Positions 1 to 9,013 of a DNA stretch of 64,000 bases are shown one piece after another (within the stretch, counting starts at the first letter, position 1; every line of letters begins with the position of its first letter). The notes under the pieces were generated by a model. That model was not told the origin of the DNA. It did no database searches and saw only the letters and a list, made by a program, of their open reading frames with translations. The DNA lies in contig JAFUXG010000006.1 in the NCBI GenBank assembly GCA_017470935.1, positions 62,001 through 126,000 of the forward strand. The letters are read 5' to 3'. The position numbers and the translations under genes were made by a program. The DNA is from Lachnospiraceae bacterium (GTDB lineage: Bacteria > Bacillota > Clostridia > Lachnospirales > Lachnospiraceae).

Positions 1-76
1 ATGGTATTCAAACGGAATTAGATTAAAATGTTAAATAGTTAGATAATGAATCAATATCAGGATAGGAGGGGCTGTT

Positions 77-808
77 ATGTTGCATGAGGAATCAAAGGAA
101 AAGATTGAGAGGCTTAAAAGAATTGTTGCTGACAGTGACAATATAGTGTTCTTTGGAGGAGCAGGTGTATCCACAGAAAGTGGTATACCGGATTTTAGAA
201 GTGTTGATGGGCTTTATAATCAGAAATATAAGTATCCGCCGGAGGTTATGGTAAGCCACAGCTTCTATGTTAATCACACAGATGAGTTCTTTGAATTTTA
301 TAGAAATAAGATGCTTGCATTAGATGCTAAGCCAAATGCAGCACATCTTAAGCTGGCAGAGCTTGAGAAGCAGGGCAAGCTTAAAGCAGTTATCACACAG
401 AACATTGATGGCTTGCATTATGCAGCAGGAAGTAAAGAGGTGCTTGAGCTTCACGGAAGCGTACATAGAAACTATTGCACAAAATGTGGAAGGTCTTATC
501 CTGTTCAGTATATTGCTGAGGCAGAGGGTGTGCCAACATGCGAGTGTGGAGGTATCATCAAGCCGGATGTTGTGTTATATGAGGAGGGCTTAGATTCTCT
601 TACGATGCAAAAGACCATTCAATATATTAGTAAGGCGGATGTTTTAATAATAGGAGGAACTTCCCTTGCAGTCTATCCAGCTGCGGGTTTTATAGATTAT
701 TTTAGGGGAAGCCATCTTGTTGTTATCAATATGGATAAAACTCAAAGAGATGTAAATGCTGATCTACTGATAAATGAGCGTATCGGAGAGGTGTTTGAAC
801 AGCTTTGA
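77..808 (+). CDS. Sir2-family NAD-dependent protein deacylase
   Basis: Sirtuin of 243 residues, a usual bacterial length. Sirtuins remove acyl groups from lysines of cytoplasmic proteins using NAD. The NAD-binding GAGVSTESGIPDFR motif lies at residues 28-41, TQNIDGLH at 107-114, the catalytic histidine is H126 in LHGS, and four zinc cysteines are visible (C134, C137, C155, C157). The last pair is spaced CxC rather than CxxC. GTSL near the C-terminus completes the Rossmann core. The ATG has a TAGGAGGGG ribosome site about 7 bases upstream. It appears monocistronic: a hairpin terminator lies downstream and the next gene has its own leader. Substrate range (acetyl or longer acyl) cannot be read from the sequence. 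Confidence 0.95.
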   Translation: MLHEESKEKIERLKRIVADSDNIVFFGGAGVSTESGIPDFRSVDGLYNQKYKYPPEVMVSHSFYVNHTDEFFEFYRNKMLALDAKPNAAHLKLAELEKQGKLKAVITQNIDGLHYAAGSKEVLELHGSVHRNYCTKCGRSYPVQYIAEAEGVPTCECGGIIKPDVVLYEEGLDSLTMQKTIQYISKADVLIIGGTSLAVYPAAGFIDYFRGSHLVVINMDKTQRDVNADLLINERIGEVFEQL

Positions 809-925
809 TTCTTCGGATAAGCATATGGGGCGATAGTTATTATAGCTAGAAAATGATTATGGTTTAAGCATGGATACAAGAAATGGTGTTTGATTGTAAA
901 TGGCACACAAGATATAGATAATACT

Positions 926-965
926 AATGCGAGATATAAGCGTTGATTATACCTCGCATTTTTTG
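926..965 (+). terminator. Rho-independent terminator after the sirtuin gene
   Basis: AATGCGAG (926-933) pairs exactly with CTCGCATT (953-960) and the stem continues inward with one mismatch. A TTTTTTG run follows directly. The rest of the 809-1118 gap is AT-rich and holds only this element and the LysR upstream region; I see no gene in it. Confidence 0.85.
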
Positions 966-1118
966 TTACATTATTTGGTTAAAATGTCATATTTTGTGGT
1001 TTTCATTTAATAAAAACACAAAATATTCGACAAATTTAAAAAAAACCTCTATACAAATACGAGAATATATAATATAATGCTTTTATAGAAAGTCTGTAAG
1101 GTATAAGGAGAGATTATA

Positions 1119-2012
1119 ATGAATATTAATCTGGAATACTACAAGATTTTCTATTACGTAGCCACCGAGCTTAGCATTACTGGAGCAGCGAAGAAGCTCA
1201 ATATATCACAACCTGCCGTCTCCCAAGCTGTGAAGCAGCTCGAGCAGGGATTAGGGATAGAGCTCTTTACCAGACGTGCTAAAGGTGTAAGTTTGACCCA
1301 TGCTGGAACTTTATTGTACTCTTATGTCAGAGATGGCTATGAAAGGTTTTTGGCAGGAGAGAGAGAATTGGCTAAGATGATGAATCTCGAAACCGGAGAG
1401 GTAAGAATCGGAGCCAGCGATATGACATTACAGTTCTATCTTCTCCCCTATCTTGAACAGTTTCATCAGTTGTATCCTGATATTAAGGTTACAGTTACTA
1501 ATGCCCCCACGCCGCGGACAATAGACCACCTGGAACAGGGAAGAATTGATTTTGGGGTCGTGACCAAACCACTTAAGACAGATTCTCGTTTCGATGTATC
1601 ATGCGTGCGTCGTATTCAGGATGTGTTTGTGGCTGGGGATAAGTTCCGATATTTAGAGGGCAAGCAGCTAAGCTATAAGGACTTGGAAAAGCTTCCATTG
1701 ATATGTTTGGAGGGCAATACGAGTACAAGATCCTATGTAGATAATTATTTACATAATTTGGATGTTCATGTAAAGCCTGAATTTGAATTGGCAACCAGCG
1801 ATATGATAATTCAGTTTGCAGCCAGAAATCTGGGAATAGGCTGCGTGGTTGAGGATTTTGCAGACAAGCTTTTGTCAGAGGGGGCTTTGTTTAGATTGAG
1901 CTTTGACGAGGATATCCCAAGCCGGGAAATGTGTCTAATTATTGATACCGGAGCTACAATGTCTGTTGCAGCAACAAAGCTAAAGGATTTGCTGGTGGTA
2001 GCGGATGAATAA
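1119..2012 (+). CDS. LysR-family transcriptional regulator
   Basis: A 297-residue LysR regulator. The N-terminal 60 residues form the winged helix-turn-helix (AAKKLNISQPAVSQAVKQLE is the recognition region) and residues from about 90 onward form the two-lobed periplasmic-binding-protein-like effector domain (GEVRIGASDM at its start). The ATG follows AAGGAGAG with good spacing. It has no divergent neighbour, which is unusual because LysR genes often sit opposite their target; the target and inducer therefore cannot be inferred. Its TAA overlaps an ATG (TAATG) opening a 48-codon frame to 2158 that runs into the next gene; I do not count that frame as a gene. Confidence 0.93.
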   Translation: MNINLEYYKIFYYVATELSITGAAKKLNISQPAVSQAVKQLEQGLGIELFTRRAKGVSLTHAGTLLYSYVRDGYERFLAGERELAKMMNLETGEVRIGASDMTLQFYLLPYLEQFHQLYPDIKVTVTNAPTPRTIDHLEQGRIDFGVVTKPLKTDSRFDVSCVRRIQDVFVAGDKFRYLEGKQLSYKDLEKLPLICLEGNTSTRSYVDNYLHNLDVHVKPEFELATSDMIIQFAARNLGIGCVVEDFADKLLSEGALFRLSFDEDIPSREMCLIIDTGATMSVAATKLKDLLVVADE

Positions 2013-2144
2013 TGAAAACTGCTATGGATAATGAATTTCGAGCTTACTTTTCTGAATATTGGCCGAATTATTATCAGAGACTATTTTCAAAGATAGGAAG
2101 ATTACATGATCTTTCAAGAATGAATGTCAGGAGGACAAATTATA

Positions 2145-2417
2145 ATGGAGTTGAATAACACATTTAAGTTGACCAATGAGAATGGTGAAGAGATTACATA
2201 TGTTGGATTAAGCGTTGTGGAAAATCCGGAGAATGGACAGAGATATTTGATATACACAGAGGCAGAGAATGCAAAGGAGCAAACTGGTAAGAAGATTGAT
2301 CTTTATGCATGTATGTATGGCAAGGAGAATGGACGTATCATTCTCGATCCAATTACAACAGAAAAGGAAAAGACATTAATCCGTACATTCATTGAAAAAA
2401 ATCTTAAGGTTGCATAG
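2145..2417 (+). CDS. DUF1292-like small acidic protein
   Basis: A 90-residue acidic protein of the DUF1292 type, a widespread Firmicutes family of unknown function. It has the typical layout of an N-terminal beta-rich stretch (FKLTNENGEEITYVGLSVVE), a YLIYTEAE segment, then a C-terminal helix. An in-frame ATG lies 7 codons upstream at 2124, but the AGGAGG at 2129-2134 sits right before the ATG at 2145, so that start is preferred. It follows LysR by about 130 bases and is closed by a strong terminator. In many Firmicutes, relatives lie beside ruvX/yqgF; that neighbour is absent here. Confidence 0.8.
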   Translation: MELNNTFKLTNENGEEITYVGLSVVENPENGQRYLIYTEAENAKEQTGKKIDLYACMYGKENGRIILDPITTEKEKTLIRTFIEKNLKVA

Positions 2418-2433
2418 ATTCCTCTCTTTTCAC

Positions 2434-2472
2434 GCCCCGCCCTTCAATAAGAAGGTGTCGGGGCACTTTTTG
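2434..2472 (+). terminator. Rho-independent terminator after the DUF1292 gene
   Basis: GCCCCG (2434-2439) pairs with CGGGGC (2459-2464); an inner CCTTC/GAAGG stem extends the hairpin around an AATAA loop; a T run follows. The DNA from here to purA (2473-2680) is AT-rich promoter DNA with no visible gene. Confidence 0.9.
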
Positions 2473-2680
2473 TTATGTAGAGGATGTAATATATATTTTT
2501 TATAATTTGTATTTTAATATGTATAGTTTATTAATATATGAATTATCGGCATTGAGATATAATGAAATATAATGACATTCATTAGAAATATTAATTTTAC
2601 TTATATCTTCCCTGGTTGTATAATAAAAATATATTTGATACATATATTAATTTATATTAAAGCAGGAAAGGATCAAGATA

Positions 2681-3955
2681 ATGGTTAAAGCAGTAGTTGG
2701 GGCAAATTGGGGAGATGAAGGTAAGGGTAAGATAACAGACACCCTTAGTAAGGAAGCAGATATAATCGTACGATTTCAGGGTGGTGCAAATGCAGGTCAT
2801 ACAATAGTAAATGATTATGGCAAGTTCGCATTACATACACTGCCTTCAGGCGTTTTCTATGATCATACCACAAGCATTATTGGTAATGGGGTTGCTCTTA
2901 ATATTCCGGTATTATTTAAGGAGATAAAGGATATTGTCGACAGAGGAGTTCCAATGCCCAAGATTCTTGTGTCTGACAGAGCGCAGATCGTTATGCCATA
3001 TCATATTCTGTTTGATGAGTATGAGGAGGAGAGACTGGCAGGAAAATCCTTTGGCTCTACAAAATCAGGTATAGCTCCATTTTATTCAGATAAATATGCC
3101 AAAATAGGTTTCCAGGTTGCTGAGTTATTTGATCCTGAGGGGCTTAAGGAGAAGCTGGAAAGAGTGATTGTTAAAAAGAATATATTGTTGGAGCATTTAT
3201 ATCATAAGCCCTTATTAAAGGTCGATGAGCTGTTTGATACCATGATGGAATATAAGAAAATGGTTGAGACATATGTATGTGATACCTCTGCCTTTCTTTA
3301 TCAGGCTATAAAGGATGGAAAGAATATTCTTCTTGAGGGACAGCTTGGCTCCTTGAAGGATCCTGACCATGGTATCTATCCTATGGTTACGTCTTCATCA
3401 ACACTGGCTGCCTATGGTGCTATTGGTGCGGGAATACCACCCTATGAAATCAAGAAAATAATTACAGTTGTCAAGGCATATTCCTCTGCTGTGGGTGCAG
3501 GAGCTTTTGTAAGCGAGATATTTGGCGATGAGGCTGATGAGCTTAGAAAACGCGGGGGCGATGGCGGAGAGTACGGAGCCACTACAGGAAGACCTAGAAG
3601 AATGGGCTGGTTCGACTGTGTTGCAACTAAGTATGGATGCAGGATACAGGGAACTACAGATGTGGCATTTACTGTGCTTGATGTATTAGGATATTTAGAT
3701 GAAATACCTGTATGTGTTGGCTATGAGATTGATGGTGTGGAAACTACTGATTTCCCGACAACAGCAAAGCTCGAGAAGGCTAAGCCTGTAATAAAGGTAC
3801 TTCCAGGCTGGAAGACAGATATCAGGGGAATCAAAAGGTATGAGGAGCTTCCGGAAAACTGCCGTAAATACATTGAGTTTGTTGAAGAGCAGATCGGTTT
3901 CCCGATTACTATGGTGTCTAATGGGCCTGGTCGTGAGGATATTATCTACAGGTAA
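2681..3955 (+). CDS. purA: Adenylosuccinate synthase
   Basis: Catalyses GTP-dependent condensation of IMP and aspartate to adenylosuccinate, the first committed step to AMP, in the cytoplasm. Length 424 residues, normal for PurA. The GDEGKGK loop is at residues 11-17 with catalytic D12, the GGANAGHT motif carries catalytic H40, and the aspartate-binding loop appears as ATTGRPRRMGWFD. The segment usually reading YTTRVG is YSSAVG here; I remember the same variant in other Lachnospiraceae PurA proteins, so I treat it as a subfamily mark rather than damage. The gene stands alone, with its own leader and a GGAAAGGATC ribosome site. Confidence 0.97.
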   Translation: MVKAVVGANWGDEGKGKITDTLSKEADIIVRFQGGANAGHTIVNDYGKFALHTLPSGVFYDHTTSIIGNGVALNIPVLFKEIKDIVDRGVPMPKILVSDRAQIVMPYHILFDEYEEERLAGKSFGSTKSGIAPFYSDKYAKIGFQVAELFDPEGLKEKLERVIVKKNILLEHLYHKPLLKVDELFDTMMEYKKMVETYVCDTSAFLYQAIKDGKNILLEGQLGSLKDPDHGIYPMVTSSSTLAAYGAIGAGIPPYEIKKIITVVKAYSSAVGAGAFVSEIFGDEADELRKRGGDGGEYGATTGRPRRMGWFDCVATKYGCRIQGTTDVAFTVLDVLGYLDEIPVCVGYEIDGVETTDFPTTAKLEKAKPVIKVLPGWKTDIRGIKRYEELPENCRKYIEFVEEQIGFPITMVSNGPGREDIIYR

Positions 3956-4356
3956 TTTTTAGTGATATTGATTCTGATAATGTGATGTATTGCGTTATTG
4001 ATATAAAGTATAAAACATGTCACAACATATGGCTGTTATTATGCCACTATCCCTAGGCAGGTACATGCTGTCTGATGGACATTGGTTCTGTGTTAGTTGT
4101 TATAGTCGTCTTGTGGATGATAATATTGCAAGGCAGTTGGGGCAGGCGGCTGAAGAGTGGCTGAGAGGCTATTGAATATAGGGTTATTGTAAAAGTTAAT
4201 TGGTTAAATATGTGATAAATTGCCAAAAAACATTTTGAATAAAAATGAGGGGTGACTGAAAAGTAATAGTTATCCCTTGATTTTATTAGAAAATAAATGT
4301 GATATTTGTTTTTGAATATGTGAGGAAAACCTGCTGGCTGAAGGAGGGTAAAGTAG
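3956..4356 (+). other. Gap with a palindromic repeat copy and a doubtful 52-codon ORF
   Basis: No convincing gene. A 52-codon ATG frame (4017-4175) encodes a short protein with FCVSCYSRL (a CxxC) but lacks a ribosome site. Its first codons overlap a degenerate copy (about 4017-4050) of a palindromic repeat also seen at 33202 and 55670. The remaining sequence is AT-rich leader before the gene at 4357. Confidence 0.4.
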
Positions 4357-4824
4357 TTGGAGCATACGGTTCATAAAAATATTCGCAACAGAATTGCTAT
4401 GAGAAGCTTAGCATTTATATTTATTATAGTTGCAGTTATGAGAGTTGGTGTTGTGGTGATTCGTCACGAAAAGAGCAGCATTGTGATAACCATGTTATGT
4501 GCAGGCTGCCTGGCATATGGTGTCATTTTGCTGATACAAACTTTAAAACCACAGGCATATGATATTACATATGTGTTTGGAGATAAGACCATGACTCTCA
4601 AGATGCACAAGAAGGAGCGCACTATTTCTTATGATGAAATAACAGACCTTGGCTATGTAGTACCCAATCCTAATATGGATTATAGTCTTGTTCAGATATA
4701 TATAGGAAAGGAACAGTTTGTTATTCCATTTACTGAGAAATCAGATGTTGGAAATGCTCTTTATGGAATGTTAAAGATCAAGAAGGAAGAAGCAGAGCAG
4801 ACACATGCTGCGGAAGAGGAATAG
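4357..4824 (+). CDS. Small membrane protein upstream of birA
   Basis: A 155-residue protein starting at TTG, supported by AAGGAGGG about 9 bases upstream; no ATG fits. Two hydrophobic segments (about residues 14-33 and 42-62) form a hairpin anchor. A soluble tail of about 75 residues has alternating hydrophobic strands (YDITYVFGDKTMTLKMHKKE, then ISYDEI) that resemble the bacterial PH-like domains found behind two membrane spans in small Firmicutes proteins; that resemblance is inference. The stop is two bases before the birA start, so the two genes are probably co-transcribed. No function is known to me. Confidence 0.75.
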   Translation: MEHTVHKNIRNRIAMRSLAFIFIIVAVMRVGVVVIRHEKSSIVITMLCAGCLAYGVILLIQTLKPQAYDITYVFGDKTMTLKMHKKERTISYDEITDLGYVVPNPNMDYSLVQIYIGKEQFVIPFTEKSDVGNALYGMLKIKKEEAEQTHAAEEE

Positions 4825-4825
4825 T

Positions 4826-5833
4826 ATGGCTGATTTAAATAAAACAGAGAAAACCACAAGGGACAAGATAATAGACATGCTTAAGGGTGAAAAGGGCTAT
4901 GTATCAGGACAGGAAATGTGCGATAGACTCAGTCTTTCAAGAACTGCTGTATGGAAGCATATTAAAGCCCTGAAAGCAGATGGATATGTAATTGATTCTG
5001 TTAATAACCGTGGATACAGGCTTGTCTCCCTGCCGGATATTATTGATGAAGCTGCTATACGCAGTCATTTACATACAAAATGGCTGGCAGGGGATATAGT
5101 ATATTTACCTGAGACTGATTCTTCCAATATCCAGGCAAAACAGCTGGGCGAAAAAGGCGGTAATAATGGAACGGTAGTGGTGACTGATAAGCAGACAGCA
5201 GGACGTGGAAGAAGGGGAAGAACATGGATATCTCCTGCCGGAAATATATATTATTCCATACTGCTTTATCCTGATGTAGCGGTGGAAAGAGCTTCAATGA
5301 TCACATTAATCGCAGCAATGGCGGTTGCCAGAGCGGTGAGGGATGAAGAGAAGCTTGAAGCTATGATCAAATGGCCCAATGATGTTGTTGTCAATGGAAA
5401 GAAGATATGCGGTATTTTGACAGAAAGCAGTACGGATATGGAATATATCCAGTATGTGGTGGTGGGAATAGGTATTAATTGTAATCAAAAAGAATTTGAT
5501 GATGAGATAAGTGATACAGCAACGTCCATAAGTCTTGAGCTTGGCAGAGACGTGGAACGGGCAAAGCTGCTGGCTAAGTTTTTTGATTATTTTGAAGATT
5601 ATTATGATATTTTTTTGGAAACAGAGGATTTTTCAAGACTGTCAGAAAAGTACAACGAGCTTCTTATTAATAAAGAAAGAGAAGTTAAAATAATTGAGAA
5701 GGGGCAGCAGCGTGTATTGAGGGCTGTTGGCATTAATGATATGGGCGGACTTATTGTTGAGGATTCAAAGGGAAACAGGGATACTATCATATCGGGAGAG
5801 GTATCAGTGCGAGGGCTGTATGGGTATGTATAA
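4826..5833 (+). CDS. birA: Biotin operon repressor / biotin-protein ligase
   Basis: Bifunctional BirA of 335 residues. It makes biotinyl-AMP, transfers biotin to carboxylase carrier domains, and represses biotin genes. An N-terminal helix-turn-helix (residues about 10-65, including LSLSRTAVWKHIKALKADG) marks the group with repressor activity. The biotin/ATP site shows GRGRRGRTW at 127-135 and KWPNDVVVNGKKICGIL at 182-198, and the C-terminal SH3-like cap ends in SVRGLYGYV. I choose the ATG at 4826 (GAAGAGG upstream) over an in-frame ATG seven codons earlier inside the preceding gene. No biotin gene lies nearby. Confidence 0.95.
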   Translation: MADLNKTEKTTRDKIIDMLKGEKGYVSGQEMCDRLSLSRTAVWKHIKALKADGYVIDSVNNRGYRLVSLPDIIDEAAIRSHLHTKWLAGDIVYLPETDSSNIQAKQLGEKGGNNGTVVVTDKQTAGRGRRGRTWISPAGNIYYSILLYPDVAVERASMITLIAAMAVARAVRDEEKLEAMIKWPNDVVVNGKKICGILTESSTDMEYIQYVVVGIGINCNQKEFDDEISDTATSISLELGRDVERAKLLAKFFDYFEDYYDIFLETEDFSRLSEKYNELLINKEREVKIIEKGQQRVLRAVGINDMGGLIVEDSKGNRDTIISGEVSVRGLYGYV

Positions 5834-5849
5834 GATAACGGGAAACTGA

Positions 5850-5895
5850 AGGTTTCGAGAGTGTGAGAAGGTACGTGGTACTTCTCATAATATAT
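5850..5895 (+). repeat. Dispersed palindromic repeat, family 1 (left half)
   Basis: GTGAGAAGGTAC and GTACTTCTCATA form a hairpin around a GTG loop, preceded by TTTCGAG. The same hairpin is found at 28101-28139, where it continues into a right half that also occurs alone at 38998. It lies just behind birA and may serve as that gene's 3' end. Confidence 0.6.
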
Positions 5896-5998
5896 AGTAT
5901 TAGAATCTAAATGGTTGATGTATATTGGAATAAATGGTGGATGTTATTGATTTATAATATGAATGTTATAAAGATTTGTGTCATTATAACATTAAAAA

Positions 5999-6126
5999 CT
6001 TAATATTGTTAAGTGCGATTTGTTGGTTGCTTAATAATATTAAGCTGATACATAATATTATTAAGTGCAAATGTTGTTTTGCAAAATATAATTAAATATA
6101 AACGCTTATAACTTGATAAAATTAAG
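5999..6126. promoter_or_regulatory. Cluster of four 15-bp palindromic operators upstream of gdhA
   Basis: Four related 15-mers: CTTAATATTGTTAAG (5999), CTTAATAATATTAAG (6030, a perfect palindrome), CATAATATTATTAAG (6051) and CTTGATAAAATTAAG (6112). Start-to-start distances are 31, 21 and 61 bases, close to whole helical turns, so all would face the same side of the DNA. The last overlaps the -35 box of the promoter at 6113. This fits cooperative binding by a dimeric regulator; its identity is not visible. Confidence 0.7.
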
Positions 6127-6141
6127 TTTCTTATGTATAAT
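6113..6141 (+). promoter_or_regulatory. Sigma-A promoter of the gdhA leader
   Basis: TTGATA (6113-6118), 17-base spacer, TATAAT (6136-6141). Transcription would begin near 6148, giving a leader of about 170 bases before the gdhA ATG with a terminator-like hairpin inside it. Confidence 0.8.
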
Positions 6142-6165
6142 ATCCTAAGGCAAAGGTGTCGGAGT

Positions 6166-6196
6166 AAAAGCACTTGTCAAATAAAAGTGCTTTTTT
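6166..6196 (+). terminator. Terminator-like hairpin inside the gdhA leader
   Basis: AAAAGCACTT (6166-6175) pairs with AAGTGCTTTT (6185-6194), followed by further T residues. It lies about 20 bases after the predicted transcription start and 120 bases before gdhA, so it either makes a very short RNA or works as an attenuator. A second promoter downstream is possible: an ATCAC/GTGAT inverted repeat and a TATAAT at about 6253 are present, but no good -35. Confidence 0.7.
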
Positions 6197-6302
6197 CTAT
6201 GGGATGCATTTTATTTACATTCTTCATCACAGTAGTGATAGGATATCATTTATAATAATGCATTATTATAGAAGGAAATCGACCCTTGCAATAGAATAAT
6301 AA

Positions 6303-7667
<1,365 letters not shown>

Positions 7668-7727
7668 TAAGATTTTAATAACAGGAGAGCTCCAGCCTTA
7701 AAGTGGAGATTTAAACAACGTGTAAAG

Positions 7728-7760
7728 CTCGCATTCATATAAAATGAGTGCGAGTTTCTT
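7728..7760 (+). terminator. Terminator after gdhA
   Basis: CTCGCATTCAT (7728-7738) pairs with ATGAGTGCGAG (7744-7754) with one G-U, loop ATAAA, then TTTCTTT. Confidence 0.85.
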
Positions 7761-7810
7761 TAAATTACAAGAGTTTGTCAAAGTTTTAAGGATAAACTTT
7801 AAGGATCAAA

Positions 7811-7904
7811 AAGGAGGATATTTGTATGACAACACCTGAGTTTTGTGCATAGCATTGGCTATAGCGATTTGTAAAAATTGAATAGGTTCGTAATAGCCGA
7901 TGCT
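7811..7904 (+). promoter_or_regulatory. Possible leader: mini-ORF followed by a long hairpin
   Basis: AAGGAGG (7811-7817) correctly spaces an ATG at 7826 opening only eight codons (MTTPEFCA, stop at 7850-7852). Immediately after, AGCATTGGCTAT (7851-7862) pairs with ATAGCCGATGCT (7893-7904) with one wobble. A translated mini-ORF abutting a hairpin upstream of a gene recalls attenuation leaders, but it could equally be the debris of a truncated gene. Confidence 0.35.
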
Positions 7905-7939
7905 GCCTATAAATGAAATATATTTTTAGGAGGCACAAA

Positions 7940-8220
7940 ATGGGCTATTTAAGAGCGGAAGAAGTACTTCCGCGTGAATTAATAAAATTGATCCAGCAAT
8001 ATACTGATGGAACCAATATATATATATTCCTCGCAAAGAGGAAGTAAGATCTGGCTGGGGTGAGAAGAACAACACCAGACAAATGCTTTGTGAAAGGAAT
8101 AGTAATATATATATGGCTTATCAGTCGGGTTGTAAAGTGACTGAACTATCTGAAAGGTTTTGTTTGTCAGAGAAAAGTATATGGCGTATTGTTGGTCAGG
8201 AAAAGAAAAAAGCAGTATGA
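7940..8220 (+). pseudogene. CD3324-like / Mor-type small regulator, frameshifted in an AT repeat
   Basis: An AGGAGG-preceded ATG opens MGYLRAEEVLPRELIKLIQQ and stops after 35 codons. From 8026 the other frame continues the same protein: IPRKEEVRSGWGEK, then a C-terminal helix-turn-helix (KVTELSERFCLSEKSIWRIV), to a stop at 8218-8220. Together they give a 92-residue CD3324-like protein, a family of small DNA-binding proteins. The break lies in a run of six AT units (8016-8027); losing one unit restores the frame exactly. It may be a true pseudogene or a slippage-controlled switch. A terminator follows 12 bases later. Confidence 0.75.
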
Positions 8221-8231
8221 AATGATTTTTT

Positions 8232-8269
8232 ATCCCTGGGATTTGACACTATATCCCAGGGATTTTTTC
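8232..8269 (+). terminator. Strong terminator after the CD3324-like gene
   Basis: ATCCCTGGGAT (8232-8242) pairs perfectly with ATCCCAGGGAT (8253-8263), followed by TTTTTT. Confidence 0.9.
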
Positions 8270-8363
8270 TCAAGTTTAATTATAAAATTTTTTAAGGTTT
8301 TAAGATAGAAATATATCATATATGATAAAGGCATAAGTGGTTATTGAAAAGGAGCAGAAATAT

Positions 8364-8816
8364 ATGAAAGAGATAAAATATGTAATACTTAGAGAAAAAC
8401 CTGAAATAAAAGATGAGGCTGCTGCATGGTTCAATGTTAAGTGGGGCGTTCCGAAAGAAGCATATCTTGAGTGTATGGAAGCATATCTTAATGGTGAAAC
8501 TGAATACGGATGGTATATTGCGATGGATGGTGAAAGAATCGTAAGTGGTCTTGGTGTTATCGAAAATGATTTCCATGACAGGAAGGACTTAAGCCCGAAT
8601 GTGTGTGCAGTATTTACGGAAGAAGAGTACCGCTGTCAAGGCATTTCCGGTAAGCTTCTTAACATGGTTGAAGAAGATATGAAATCAAAAGGAATATTGC
8701 CAATTTATCTTGTTACAGACCATATAGGTTTTTATGAGAGATATGGCTGGGAATTCTTCTGTATGGCGCAGGGGGATGATGAGCCTGAGATGACCAGATT
8801 ATACATACACAGATAA
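8364..8816 (+). CDS. GNAT-family N-acetyltransferase
   Basis: A 150-residue GNAT acetyltransferase. The acetyl-CoA loop appears as RCQGISGKLL within a VFTEEEYRCQG context, followed by a helix and the strand IYLVTDHIGFYERYGWEF, whose GFYERYGW is the usual late GNAT motif. The start is the ATG at 8364, behind AAAAGGAG; an upstream in-frame GTG at 8337 has no ribosome site. The substrate cannot be assigned; relatives act on amines, aminoglycosides or protein N-termini. No gene partner is evident. Confidence 0.85.
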   Translation: MKEIKYVILREKPEIKDEAAAWFNVKWGVPKEAYLECMEAYLNGETEYGWYIAMDGERIVSGLGVIENDFHDRKDLSPNVCAVFTEEEYRCQGISGKLLNMVEEDMKSKGILPIYLVTDHIGFYERYGWEFFCMAQGDDEPEMTRLYIHR

Positions 8817-8961
8817 AACGCTTTTTGAAGATTGCCGGGATAGCTGTCTGGTGTGTGCTTATGGTTGTAACATTATAAGTAAAGTATTGCATGTAGAAAA
8901 ATGGTAAATACTTAAAATGTGCGTGACAAATAAATAAAACAGATATATAATAGGAGGTGAT

Positions 8962-9000
8962 TATTCCCCAAAAGTCTTTAAAATATTTTTTTGGGGAATA
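8962..9000. promoter_or_regulatory. Long inverted repeat just upstream of the AAA/DUF4143 gene
   Basis: TATTCCCCAAAA (8962-8973) is the exact complement of TTTTGGGGAATA (8989-9000), with a 15-base loop. It ends 13 bases before the ATG at 9014 and an AGGAGG (8952-8957) with no useful start lies before it. It could be an operator or an mRNA stem near the ribosome site; it is not followed by a T run. Confidence 0.5.
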
Positions 9001-9013
9001 GAGAGGACGGATT

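Noticed and set aside
1573-1794. Minus-strand frame of 73 codons inside the LysR gene, as an example of many shadow frames
   Set aside because: It lies fully within a well-supported gene, has no ribosome site and resembles no family; similar shadows inside gdhA, clpB, the chemoreceptor and other genes were left out for the same reason.
2012-2158. 48-codon frame coupled to the LysR stop codon (TAATG)
   Set aside because: No ribosome site of its own in the right place, it runs through the ribosome site and start of the DUF1292 gene, and it resembles no family.
4017-4175. 52-codon ORF with a CxxC motif
   Set aside because: No ribosome site, and the first codons coincide with a dispersed palindromic repeat, so the frame is probably accidental.
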